DNA of 64,000 bases from Hyaloscypha bicolor E (GCF_002865645.1 NW_020194546.1:372001-436000); one strand, 5' to 3'. Shown: positions 11,764-21,896, counted from the first letter of the stretch. Made by a program: numbers and translations. Notes: generated from the letters alone by a model not told the origin.

Positions 11764-11861
11764 TGAAGGGGTGATGAACAAGTGACAATAATAGGAATTC
11801 CTCATTCTGAAGTTATCATGTAGATCCTGTCTAGTTTCAGCCTTGTCTGACGTACCCTTCA
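11764..11861 (+). ncRNA. Box C/D snoRNA guiding 18S rRNA (snR41-like)
   Basis: A 7-bp perfect terminal stem (TGAAGGG 11764-11770 with CCCTTCA 11855-11861) encloses box C GTGATGA (11771-11777), box D' CTGA (11807-11810) and box D CTGA (11847-11850). Upstream of box D, AGTTTCAGCCTTG can pair for 13 bp with the conserved 18S segment CAAGGCTGAAACT. The fifth base before box D faces the G that corresponds to yeast Gm1126, the site guided by yeast snR41. Upstream of D', TAGGAATTCCTC pairs for 12 bp with 18S GAGGAATTCCTA around yeast 1572-1573. The rRNA sequence and numbering are from memory of the conserved molecule. The unit lies in the middle of the 206-nt intron 11727-11932. Confidence 0.85.
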
Positions 11862-12199
11862 TATCTTTCAAGCTCTATTTTCAACTTCTTGGGAGATCTT
11901 CACTAATACCATTGCCATCCAGGTACACATCCATTTCTACATCTCCTCGAGCCTATGCATTCCATGACGAACTTTGAACGAACGGGCGGACAGACTGCGC
12001 ACTCCTCCTTCTACTCTCATCAAAAGCAGGGCGTACAAACCTTGTGATGGTAGATGGACAGGAAGTGCTTGTTGAGAACTCGTCAACTGACTCAATGAAT
12101 AATGATTGAGATCAATATATTACGCTCTAAGTCCGAGATTGATGCTAACAGTCTTCTCGTTAGGTAAAAAGATTGATTGCCCTTTCGTCTCCTCAAAAC

Positions 12200-12285
12200 C
12201 ATTACATCAAATGATGAAATTGTTATTCACACTATAAGAGCAACTCTGTTTGCATATGAATGTATCACAAAATTCTGATTTAATG
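12200..12285 (+). ncRNA. Candidate box C/D snoRNA in intron 3
   Basis: Box C ATGATGA is at 12211-12217 and box D CTGA at 12275-12278. CATTA (12200-12204) can pair with TAATG (12281-12285) as a short terminal stem, with six unpaired bases on one side. A C'-like ATGAATG lies near 12256. The guide next to box D (TGTATCACAAAATT) was not matched to an rRNA site. It lies in the intron that ends at 12432. Confidence 0.55.
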
Positions 12286-12511
12286 AGGTATGCAGAGCTA
12301 AGCCAAAGTATCATAAAACACTGCTGACATTCTACTAGCCTGAAATTTGTTTTGGTTCTTTGTAATTTGTGGATATAAAGCTGCATGTGTCGGAAGGAGA
12401 ACACTGCTAACACTCTCTCGGTTTCTGTTTAGGTACTGTATGGCCTCGGAACAACTGATGTTTAATCAAAGCGTGAGCATCCCCTTCTCCTTATGAGTGC
12501 CATCCCTTTAG

Positions 12512-12600
12512 CTCTGATGAATCCAAATATTCGCTGTGTTCTTTCCGAGTCTATCTCATTGACGAAACATATATTTCACTTTGGAGAACTGAGATAGTTA
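12512..12600 (+). ncRNA. Candidate box C/D snoRNA in intron 4
   Basis: Box C CTGATGA (one base off RTGATGA) lies at 12514-12520, a C'-like TTGACGA at 12559-12565 and box D CTGA at 12589-12592, all inside intron 12473-12667. The base pairs that would form the terminal stem are weak. A 9-nt stretch before box D (TTCACTTTG) is complementary to the conserved large-subunit rRNA CAAAGTGAA, but it is short and set back from the box, so no target is claimed. Confidence 0.45.
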
Positions 12601-12700
12601 CTCACGTTCATATTTACAATGCATGTTAATGTTCCAGTACAGCTATGCGCTAACTCATATCTTCCAGATCTCACGTCGATGTTAGGTTGTTGGGTCTTGG

Positions 12701-13081
12701 TGCAGATAGAAGATTAATGATCACAATTTTTTCCTGCTCCTTGATTATTTTGCTTTGCCTAGTGAAAATGTATTTTCCCTCGATGTGAAGTCACTGTCAC
12801 CCCGCGACCATGAAAGATAGGAAGGGTTGAAGTCTAGCTGCCAAATTGACAGCTGGAGGATGCGTATTAAAGAATTATAATAACCACAATATGTAAGACA
12901 GCACGCTAAAATGCTTGATGCTCTCTGGAACCCAGTAATTCGAAAAAAGACCTCAAACGCCGGGGTATACCGTAGCCAATGTTCCATGCCGTGAAACGCA
13001 CTGTGTGACTCTCCAAGGGCTCGAAAAGACCCAATGATGCATATATACAACCTCATTCGACAATTAGTTCATCCGCGTTCA
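12701..13081. other. Intergenic, convergent 3' ends
   Basis: About 380 bp between the presumed end of the snoRNA host and the stop of the minus-strand UBTD-like gene. AT-rich; no coding frame, repeat or further C/D unit was recognised. Confidence 0.35.
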
Positions 13082-14070
13082 TCAGAACACCCATGCATTC
13101 AAGATATGCTCCTGCTTCCATCCTTGGGCTGCTAACGTCTTGTCTTCATCCATAATCTTGCCCATGTAGGCAATTTTGATGCGCCGTGATAATGGGAGCT
13201 GCACAGGTAATTAGTTCGAGATCCCTGGGATGACTTGGTAACCTTACACTTGCTTCCTCAAGAATCTTCAGGGCCACAATTCGAGCATTATCTTCCTTGC
13301 TGATCGTGACCTTGAGAGGAGTCTCCTCACGATCTGATACTTTGACTCGAATGTTTATCAAATCTTCAGCATTAACAACAGCTTTGCCTTTTTCTTGTCT
13401 TCGCCGTAAGATCTCATCTGCATCCAAGTTGTCTTCCGCCTCCTCGCCATTCTTGTCCTCGTTGCTGTTCCTTGCTGGCAGCTCGGCTATATTCTCCGGA
13501 TCCGAAACAATATACTCAGGCAGGGAATAATGAGCCCCAAGACTGTCGTACACTCCACCAGTTGCCAAATCGCCGGTCGGTATCGTGATATCAGCGGCAT
13601 CTAGTATCTGCTGTGCAGTGCCGAGTCCACCATCAGTATCCCCCTCGTCACCGCCACTCCATAACAACTCTAAGACTTGTTGTATCGTCTGCCATACTTC
13701 AGGACGCCCAGTCACCCGGGTGTCGAAGAATTCTGTCCGCTCACGATCAAGCTCTTTGCGGGTCCAGACGCGAGGTTGTGTGCTTCTCCAGACATGGAGT
13801 CTGAGGGGTTTATTAATGTGCTTGGCGAGAGGGGCCTGGTGGTGTCTATTGCTGTGGCTAGAAGCGTGAGTCGAGGGTCTCTGGATAGCAGCTTGTGATT
13901 GTGGTTGGGAGGTGTTGATGGCAGCACGGGAAGAGGAATTGGGGCCTTGAGTGGGGTAAGGAGAGGAGGAGGATGAGGGGGTGGAGGCACAGCAGCCCTG
14001 GATATAGGTTAGCCATGTACTTATTGAAGTTATAGCTGATGACGAAAAGAGTGCTCGGGAATCATACCAT
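13082..14070 (-). CDS. UBTD1/2-like ubiquitin-domain protein, probably N-myristoylated
   Basis: Three exons: 14070-14068 (only the ATG), 13997-13248 and 13198-13082; 289 aa. After splicing the protein begins MGCCASTPSSSS, a Gly2 myristoylation signal with adjacent cysteines for palmitoylation. Residues about 80-180 form the DC-UbP/UBTD N-terminal domain (KPLRLHVWRSTQPRVWTRKE, then FFDTRVTGRPEVWQTIQQVL, then LPEYIVSDPENI). The C-terminal 80 residues are a ubiquitin-like fold (INIRVKVSDREETPLKVTIS ... KIAYMGKIMDEDKTLAAQGW). It lacks a C-terminal Gly-Gly, so it is not a conjugated modifier. Animal UBTD proteins act with E2/E3 enzymes; the fungal role is inferred to be an adaptor at membranes. 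Confidence 0.85.
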
Positions 14071-15085
14071 TGCGCACAATTTTGTGGCAAAATATTATCT
14101 TGTGCAGCGCAGTGAGGAGTAACCAACGATAACCAGTTGCGCGGGCTCCCTCCCTCGCCCAGCACGTTATGAATACAATTCCCTGCCAATAAACAATGTA
14201 CTAAAGAGCGTGCTATCAAATGGGGCAACGATTGTTAGTATAGCTGTGCTAGAAGCATGCTCTGTATGAATGATGCGTTGTGGGCATTTTCTTTTGGAGG
14301 TCGAGAACATCGACAGGGGTTGCAAATCAGTTAGTTTATCGGTTTGAGTCACGGACACTGAGCGGCCCGAGCTGAGCTGGAACAACTCTAATAATGAAGC
14401 TTGATAGAGAGCGAACTCGGATTGATTTTTTTCTCTCAAGAGTCAAATTCTCGAACTGACTTGGACTTCTAAATTGATCCGCACTTGAGGCCATCTGAGG
14501 ATGAGCATCCCATTCGTTGCTGCAGAATTTCTGTAAATTCCTCCACAAGGATCATGCTTTGTGGGGTCTGCAGGAGTATCTCAGATCCGGGCCCTGCCAG
14601 ACAGACCAACCGACTTGTGATGCACTCATGTAACGCTTTCAGATGCTATGGAACGCAATCACAGAATTTATACCAGCCTTGTACTTCAGCCACTCTTCAA
14701 TATTTAGTCCGGCCTCAATGCAGATGTCAAGCCTCAAGGAAACCGAGGCATTTCTTTTGAAATTGAAGTATGGTTTGCAAGGAGCATTTGAGGTCAGAAC
14801 AACGAATGCACAGATTTGTAGCTGAAGTCAGTTGCTAGGCAAGTAATACTGCTCTGAGGATACGCGTGGAATAAAAGATCACTGTGGGCGGTGACGCTTG
14901 ACAACTCACAACTCACTTCGATTTTCAGAGGTGAATCTAGATGCTTCCAAAATAGGCAAGGCCAAACTCGGTGACCTGTTTTTCCGCCACCGAAATAGCT
15001 CTATATTTTTCAGCCTTGCAAACCTCTGACAACCCCGTTCCTACCCAAAAACACATGTTACCTCGATCCACGAGAAGCCGAAAAC
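14071..15085. promoter_or_regulatory. Divergent intergenic region, UBTD-like / RPB12
   Basis: About 1 kb between two divergent start codons. It contains only short frames (for example 14167-14439 on the minus strand) without family features. It should hold both promoters. No specific motif or RNA gene could be assigned. Confidence 0.35.
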
Positions 15086-15364
15086 ATGTCCCGCGAAGCA
15101 TACCAAGTCCCTACGGCAGTCCCTACTCCTGGTCGCGACTCCTTCCAGACCGGTATCTCAGTCGATGGTCCCGCCATCAACTACTTATGCGGTGACTGCA
15201 ACGCCAAAGTTCCCTTGAAGAGAGGAGATCCTATTCGGTGCAAGGAGTGCGGCCACCGTGTGTTGTATAAGGAGCGGACCAAGAGGTGAGTTGGTTTCAA
15301 GGAGATGAGGAACATGCTGGAGTACTGACTTGCTGGTAGAATGGTGCAGTTCGAGGCAAGATGA
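15086..15364 (+). CDS. RPB12: RNA polymerases I, II and III shared subunit RPABC4 (Rpb12)
   Basis: Two exons, 15086-15285 and 15340-15364, 74 aa; the second exon codes only MVQFEAR after a split Arg codon. The zinc ribbon is complete: YLCGDCNAKVPL, then IRCKECGHRVLYKERTKR, two CxxC pairs binding one zinc. The RxxxYKxRTKR tail and final FEAR are invariant in the family. A 30-residue N-terminal extension, common in filamentous fungi, precedes it. It is a core structural subunit of all three nuclear RNA polymerases and contacts the Rpb3/Rpb11 assembly platform. It converges with GPN1, whose product is needed for RNA polymerase II assembly and nuclear import. Confidence 0.95.
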
Positions 15365-15597
15365 TGGTAGGGGAGGTGGCAATCCGATGATACGACTTGG
15401 GGCCCAAGCACGAATAGATATGATAGGAAAACGGGCATAGAAGGGGCGTAAGGGGTCACTTTTCCGGGAGGCAAAATCAGGGATTAGATTGCACTTCATG
15501 AAATGCGGTGTCTGAAAGACAAATAGTCTCCATTTGGTATCAAGAATGCGCCTTGCAATGCTGCCATCCAACGCCTTTTGCCTTCCCGTCATATCCC

Positions 15598-16838
15598 CTA
15601 CATATTCATCTGGCTAGCTCGCAGATACCTCGTGAAGCTGTGGTTATCCTGGTTTGACGGTCCACCGGCATCAGCCAACGCTTGTTTGTATCTTGTGCTG
15701 AGTCCTTCATCTTCGTGTTCATTGCCAACTCCATCTTCCTCTGAGTCATCTTCCTCCATATCGCTCAAAGTGTCCATATCCGGTGCTGATTTATTTGATG
15801 AGGGCTTGCCGGACACCGCCATGTCCTTCATCAGTTTTCCTAGCTCCTTCTCTCTATTGGCATGCTTTTCTTCCTCTCTGAGTTTTTTTCTACGTTCCAA
15901 TTCGGGCTTGTAATCCCTCTCAAACTCCTTTGCCTTCTCTCCCACTGCTTCAAAGAACTCGTTGATGCCCGCGCCAGTCATGGAACTGACTCCAACCACA
16001 CTCAAATGGCTGTAAAACTCCTCCAACATCAAACTCATACTGTTCAACAGTGAGCCCATGTATCCGCTTCCTCCTCCCATGGCGCCTCCTTCCATTCCCC
16101 CGAAGCTGCCCGCCTCTTCTTCTTCCTTTAACGCAGCCTGGAAAGCCTCGAAATCCGTCATCCATTCCTTGGCAAACTCTGCATCCTTAACATCTGTCTT
16201 GTTGAAGACCAGAATCATCGGTAGCTTCGTCTTGTACAAAATACTGCAAGCATACAGCATATTGCTCATAAAGGTGCTTGTAGAAGCAGTCCGCGGAGTA
16301 TCTATGATGTACGCAATAACTGTCGGGAACGTCGAAGCTAAAGAATCCAGGAGGATGCTTCCCGATGCACTCCAGACAAATACCTCAATTTGTCCTGGCG
16401 TATCTACCAAGATATTCTTTATAGGTTTTGCATCTGGCTTTGCGAGATCCGGGGTCGTGCGCTTCTCGAGGAGGTTGAGAATCTGGTCTATCTTTGTGGC
16501 GAAGAGGTTAAGGGATGTGAGGATACCGCCGTTGGGGCCGAGATTGTAGGACTTCATGACTTCTTTGTAGTTCACTGAGTCCCGAATGTCGATATTGCTG
16601 TCGAAGGGGACGTTCCGAACCGCGGGATCGAGGTTGATCACGTAGGGAGGCTCTTTCTGCGCGTGTAGATGAGCATTTATTCGTTGCATGAATGTAGTCT
16701 TTCCGCTGCCTTTTGAAATTCAGCATAGATCAACAAGATGATAATATACTCACCAGCCATTCCTACGCAGACGATCGCGGTTGGTTTACAGACAATAGCT
16801 GTGGGCAGGTTGCCCTGTGGAGCTTCGGTGGTGGCCAT
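15598..16838 (-). CDS. NPA3: GPN-loop GTPase 1 (Npa3), RNA polymerase II assembly factor
   Basis: Two exons, 16838-16754 and 16709-15598, 398 aa. The P-loop is rebuilt across the 44-nt intron: [13 protein letters not shown]. The diagnostic GPN loop is [17 protein letters not shown], followed by the G3-type motif [11 protein letters not shown] and the G4 motif VFNKTDV. The C-terminal 100 residues are charged and acidic with a Gly-rich insert near residue 210, as in other fungal Npa3 proteins. GPN1 with GPN2/3 helps assemble RNA polymerase II in the cytoplasm and import it to the nucleus. The start codon is 147 bp from the divergent CWF19 start. Confidence 0.93.
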
Positions 16839-16985
16839 AACTATCAAGGCCAGAAGGTTGGTTGCTGAATGTGGAGGTGTTCTTGTACAAGGGAAGTTTT
16901 GGCGGGGGCGCGAAGTGGGATGTCAAAATTGCGGCATGTCAAGTCAGCCTCGCTTCTTCTGTCGCCTCATACCACCAACACCACA
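16839..16985. promoter_or_regulatory. Compact bidirectional promoter, GPN1 / CWF19
   Basis: Only 147 bp separate two divergent start codons, so the two genes must share promoter sequence. It contains a GC-rich core (GGCGGGGGCGCG near 16902). No TATA box is seen. Confidence 0.5.
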
Positions 16986-19016
16986 ATGGACGGCCTCGAC
17001 GAATTTGAGAAGGCACTGGCGGAGGAGAAAAAGGCTAGGGAGAAGGCGGAAAAGCACAGCAGTAGGGAAAAGGATGGTCACAAACACGGACATCGTCACC
17101 GGTCAAGCCACAAATCTCGAGATGACGAAAGTAAGGACAGAGAGGATCACCGACACAAAAGGTCGAGGCGGTCTCGAGATGGTGAGGAGGGCGAGCATCG
17201 AAGAAGTCACAAGCATGCAAAGACGTCAGATCCACATGAAGATCTTCCAATCCTCGACGATGAGGAGCCTTCTACTACACCCAAAATTACTCGCGATTCA
17301 TGGATGCAAGCGCCCTCAGCATTAGAGTTCGACTATACGCAGAAAGGCGCCAAGAAAGTTGTTAAGCCTCCACCACCGAAACCTGACCACAATTTGAAGA
17401 TTCATAAGAATGAGCTCAATCATCATCTCCAAGATTTGGCAGATGGCAAGCTCGAGGACATAGAGGACAAGCCCTCTCAGCACGAGGTTTCATACACTTT
17501 TGGGGATTCAGGAGCTCAGTGGCGTATGACGAAACTTAAGGCTGTGTATACACGGGCTGAACAAGGTGGGCAGTCAGTCGAGGAGGTTGCTATGGAACGT
17601 TTTGGAGATTTAAGGGAATTTGATGATGCTCGAGAGGAGCAGATTGAACTGGATCGCCGACAGCTTTATGGGGAGGGATATGTGGGAAAGGAGAAGCCCA
17701 GTGGTGAGCTTTTTCAGCAGAGAAAGATGAAAATGGGAATCAGAAGAAGTCCTGAGCAATCACATGGAGAGGAAAGTTTCGATCTTCCGCAAGGTGTTGC
17801 CATGGAAGAGAAGGGAGCTCCAGGGAAATCGGTGCTACTGGATTCTACAACGTTGAATCGGATGAAGGCACAGTTGATGAAGGCAAAACTCAAAAATGCT
17901 CCTAATATTGCAGATTTGGAAGCAGAATATAACGAGGCTATGGCAAGCTTTTCGAACAACCCTTCAGACCCCGGAGTTATTGTACTAGGGAAGATGGAGA
18001 ATCGAATGTTGGCTGGAACTCGCGCTGAAGCCAAGGCAATCGATAATAAACGTGGTCGAGAAAGAGGCCTCGTAGAGGAGAATGAGGATATGAGTATTGA
18101 GGATATGGTTCGGGAAGAGCGTCGGATAAGAGGACAAGCTGGTGGAGAAGGCATGAGAGCTGCTGAACGAATTGCTAAGGATGCCAAGTTCGATGATGAT
18201 CTGGACTACATGGACGACAACGCAAACAAGCTTGCCAAGCGCGTGCAGAAATCCGAGACGAACCTGAAGAATGCGGCAATTGGAGAATTCCAGAAGATGA
18301 ATCGCATTTTGGACTCGTGCCAGCTATGTCATCACCCGGAGAAGGGCCAGCCCCCTATTGCTCCCCTCATCTCCTTGGCGACTCGGGTTTATCTAACGCT
18401 ACCGACAGAGCCGGAGCTCAGTGAGGGAGGCGCAGTCATTGTCCCAATCGAACACAGGACAAATCTCTTGGAATGTGATGATGATGAATGGGAAGAGATC
18501 CGAAACTTCATGAAGTGCTTGACGCGGATGTATCATGACCAGGGCCGAGGTGTTGTGTTCTACGAGAATGCCGCTGCACCGCATCGGAAAATGCACGCTG
18601 CCATGCAAGCTGTGCCTCTGCCGTACAGCCTCGGAGAGACAGCGCCAGCCTTCTTCAAAGAAGCCATCTTGTCTTCCGACGAAGAGTGGACACAGCATAA
18701 GAAACTGATAGATACCGCTGCAAGAGCGCGAGATGGATTGAGAAAGCAAGCTTTCCGACGCTCTATCGCGAAGGAAATGCCATATTTTCACGCGTGGTTC
18801 GATCTTGACGGGGGTCTGGGCCATATTGTTGAAAACAGCAACAGATGGCCGAAAGGGGATCTGTTCGCTCGGGAAATCATAGGGGGCATGCTTGATATTG
18901 AGCCTGATGTGATAAAGAGGCAAGGCCGTTGGACCCGGGGGGATAAACGTCTCGAGGGCTTCCAAAAGCGCTGGCGAAAGTTTGACTGGACCAGAGTTCT
19001 AACAGAAGCTGCCTAG
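16986..19016 (+). CDS. CWF19: CWF19/CWF19L2-type splicing factor
   Basis: Single exon, 676 aa. The first 90 residues are an RS/KR/H-rich low-complexity tail (MDGLDEFEKALAEEKK, then many HRHRSSHKSRD-type repeats), typical of nuclear speckle proteins. The middle is helical and charged. The C-terminal 240 residues hold the paired CwfJ domains: CxxC in SCQLCHHPEKG near residue 445, VIVPIEHRTNLLE, then the HIT-like MHAAMQAVPLP, and the second domain with MPYFHAWFDLDGGLGHIVE and FQKRWRKFDWT at the end. Homologues join the late spliceosome and intron turnover complex and bind the lariat debranching enzyme. The ATG at 16986 is chosen because upstream in-frame codons lie in the shared promoter. Confidence 0.93.
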   Translation: MDGLDEFEKALAEEKKAREKAEKHSSREKDGHKHGHRHRSSHKSRDDESKDREDHRHKRSRRSRDGEEGEHRRSHKHAKTSDPHEDLPILDDEEPSTTPKITRDSWMQAPSALEFDYTQKGAKKVVKPPPPKPDHNLKIHKNELNHHLQDLADGKLEDIEDKPSQHEVSYTFGDSGAQWRMTKLKAVYTRAEQGGQSVEEVAMERFGDLREFDDAREEQIELDRRQLYGEGYVGKEKPSGELFQQRKMKMGIRRSPEQSHGEESFDLPQGVAMEEKGAPGKSVLLDSTTLNRMKAQLMKAKLKNAPNIADLEAEYNEAMASFSNNPSDPGVIVLGKMENRMLAGTRAEAKAIDNKRGRERGLVEENEDMSIEDMVREERRIRGQAGGEGMRAAERIAKDAKFDDDLDYMDDNANKLAKRVQKSETNLKNAAIGEFQKMNRILDSCQLCHHPEKGQPPIAPLISLATRVYLTLPTEPELSEGGAVIVPIEHRTNLLECDDDEWEEIRNFMKCLTRMYHDQGRGVVFYENAAAPHRKMHAAMQAVPLPYSLGETAPAFFKEAILSSDEEWTQHKKLIDTAARARDGLRKQAFRRSIAKEMPYFHAWFDLDGGLGHIVENSNRWPKGDLFAREIIGGMLDIEPDVIKRQGRWTRGDKRLEGFQKRWRKFDWTRVLTEAA

Positions 19017-21618
19017 AGAAATACAAACCAGCAATTGCCAACAGCTCGTGAAGCCCATTCTGTCACGGTCGGGTTTCGGCTGCAGTCTTGGGGCTCGTGA
19101 TAGGGGAGTCTTCGGCCCGGTCCCCGAATGGAAAGCTGGACGTGGCACAGGGGAATCATCTTATGATACATACACACACAGCCTTCAAGATCAAGTGTCG
19201 TGTAAATCGATCTGTAAAGTCACTGATATGAAAGCAGATGTGGATGAAAATCGCAAACGAGGTGAAAAGGAGAACACGGCGCTCGTATGCTGTAGTGACA
19301 CAATATCACAGGCTACCCTGATCTAAATGATGTATCGTAGCAAATATCCATTCGCATATTGTCTCTCGTGGCAGAGACGTACAGAAAACGGTGAGAAAGT
19401 TCAGTTTAGTTCGTATGCAGTTGTCCATCCGCCATGCCTTGGACTTTAAACGGCTTTGAATGCCTCAGCCGGACCAAATTTGCGGCACTGTAATTTGTTT
19501 CAAAGTCCCAAGTCAAGCTGTGCCATTTTAGCTGGTTCCCTCATAAATATGTCCTCGAGATATGGTACATGCAAGGTCCCTCGAACATCTCAGAAATTCT
19601 ATTTAAATGTTAATGCTTTCCAATAGTCAAATCCAGCTAAATGTCCAAATTTGACCTGGAACATTTGAAGTTGAGTGCTGCTTTTTCTGTCCACCGTGAG
19701 AATGCGCATCAAGGAGGCTTCCCAGGGATGGCCGGCTCGGTTAATAATGATGGCTGCCCAGGAGTCGGCAGGTTCGGGATCCCGTCAGGTCCAGCTGCAA
19801 GAACAATGGCCCGAGAAGTTGCTGAAGCGAGACTGCGGGCACACGGCGATCGTCTCGGTCGTTAGAACGATCCCTGCAAAGGCAAGTACAGTAGGTGCAA
19901 ATTCGTGGTGCTGGTGGTTCATGAATCAAACATGCTGTTTCGATGAGCTTATGAAAGAAACACACTGACCTTCCTTTTCCCGACCCGGTCCATGTCCAAA
20001 ACTTCTGGAAGGCGAGAGCTGGGAGCTCCGGATTCGCCCTCCCGAGCGAGGTACGACAACCTCCCCAGTTGGTAGTCAGTCGTCTTATCAACTATCACTG
20101 CTCGACGGAAAGCAGCATCAGACAATGATATGAGCATGTGGGAAATATATTTGCAACAGTAGATGCCAAGCAACATGACCGAAGAGGCGGGTTTGAAAAC
20201 AATCAGTATCAAACAAGGTATTACTGTTGGTTCATGCTCATGCCTCTTGTAGTTGGAAGCATCAAACAAAGTTCTTGGTGTTTCTCCATGTTAAGGGGGT
20301 GCCAGCAATTTCTCGGCGAGACTGCAACGCCCCAATGAGAGCTGGATCGCACTCTGGCTAATAAAGCATTCGAGACGGCGTGGCTGTGATTGGGCGAATC
20401 CTCCCGCAGCAGCAATTTGAGAGCAAAGTCAACATGACGCTGGAGGGCTGTGAGGGCTCAGGGCTGGCTTCAGCAGACAGGCCGCTGAGACGAGCACAGC
20501 CAAGCTGCAGCGCACGCAGAGTCTGGGAATGTCGGGAGAGGGTGAACGTCGCGGAGAATTTATCAGATTCTTCAATATCAGGTTACAGATCTCTGTTGAG
20601 ATCTGCCCGATTCAGATATATGGGGCCGTCGCCAGTGCCCGCCAGGCACATCAAACAAGGCTAATTCTGCAAAGAGCTCGCCTGTGTGCCGGTGCCCCTG
20701 TGCCGTCGCGAAAGTGAAGGATCCCGCAGGAGCAGAAGCCTCCAATGCTTCCATTCTTCCATCGCTTGCAAGCCGAAGCACAGGCGACGAACGGTGCAGC
20801 GGAGACAGGGAGCATGAGTGGCGGCGGCCTTGCGAGCACAGGAACAGGAATGGCTAGCCAGCAGCGGATGCGTGGACTCTCGGCGCGACTGGGAGTGAGT
20901 GAGCTGAGCCTGCTCGCAATACCGTAGCAGAGGCTGCAGAGCAGAGCCGAGCAGAGCAGACCATAACAAGCCGTAGAACGATGGTGCTGTTCAATCTGGC
21001 CTCTTGTCAGAAGGGAATACCACCATGCCGTACAGTACGTACGGTACTGTACTGTCCTGTACTGTACTTTGTTCTGCTGCATGCTGCATGCTGCGATCTC
21101 CGACAGCCCCTTTTTAGACCGCCTAACCTTATCGGGCATGGCTCACGTTCGAAGTAAAAAAGCGCAGCGCAGGGCAGCACGGCGCGCGCTCGAAAAAAAT
21201 CCTTCCTCGTCCTGACTCCTTACTCCTCAGGCTGCAGCCCAACCCTCCGTGCTGATCTGACATTGCCTTACCTTACCTTGCCTTACCCTGCCTTGCCTGA
21301 CTAACCTACCTGCCACTTACCTGCCACTGACCTGCCCCTTCTAAAAACCTAAGTTCGGCCCTTCGAGAAAACTCGTCTGTCAACTCGGCAATCCCTCGCT
21401 TCTTCTCGCCTCATCCACGGGCTCCGGCTCCAAAGCCTGCGCGGTTCCAGCATCGAGAATACTCGAGTTGTTGATTAATTCTCCGTCGCCTTTGGCTTCT
21501 GCTGCGTGCGCATTCACCCCCCGGCCCGCCTGAGTGCCCGCCTGCCTGCCTGGTCATCGATCTTCGAGCCGCCGTGGTCGAGGGTGAACTGACATCAGCG
21601 ACCGCGCCAGTCGGACTT
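19017..21618. other. Long intergenic region / leader of the Zn2Cys6 regulator
   Basis: About 2.6 kb without a protein gene. The first 1.4 kb (19.0-20.4 kb) shows no recognisable feature. From 20.4 kb the sequence becomes GC-richer, and from 21.2 kb it is CT-rich with runs of CTTACC/CTGCC repeats, as in long fungal 5' leaders. An interrupted palindrome (ACAGTAC ... GTACTGT) lies at 21032-21050, followed by further TACTGT copies to 21068. Short frames on both strands look spurious. Confidence 0.4.
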
Positions 21619-21896
21619 ATGGCGCAGCAAAGCAATCGAAACAGTCCACATCTCTCATCGCATCTTCAGAACGGTTCCGCTCCATCGTCGCCGTCGATGT
21701 CGAATGCCCAGCAACAAGGCCAGAATCGTCAGCAACCCGTTAGCTACCCAAGCCCTACCTCCTACCCTTCACCTTCGCTCTCCAACGCGCAATACAACTA
21801 CCCTCCCCCCAACCAACAAGCCGAAACCTACCGCGCATCTCCCACTGGCAGCAACGGTTCACTTTCTCTGCCCAGCATGCGCTCTCTCGACCCTCT

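Larger units (their letters stand above)
11400..12700 (+). ncRNA. Non-coding host gene for intronic box C/D snoRNAs
   Basis: This 1.7-kb interval between protein genes has no significant coding frame but is full of good splice sites. Visible introns are 11509-11675 (GTAAGT...GCTAAT...TACAG), 11727-11932 (GTTCGT...ACTAATACC...CCAG), one ending at 12432 (GCTAACAC...TTTAG; donor possibly 12164) and 12473-12667 (GTGAGC...GCTAACTC...TTCCAG). Each intron contains one C-box/D-box pair spaced 60-75 nt. Exons of 51 nt (11676-11726) and 40 nt (12433-12472) do not keep a shared frame. One snoRNA per intron of a spliced non-coding transcript is the known arrangement of UHG/GAS5-type hosts and of snoRNA clusters in filamentous fungi. 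The outer ends are approximate. It is divergent from the minus-strand gene that starts at 11245. Confidence 0.7.

Noticed and set aside
12044..12090. A fifth C/D-like pair (GTGATGG ... CTGA) in the snoRNA host region
   Set aside because: The boxes are only 47 nt apart, box C is imperfect, there is no terminal stem, and it lies in what is probably an exon.
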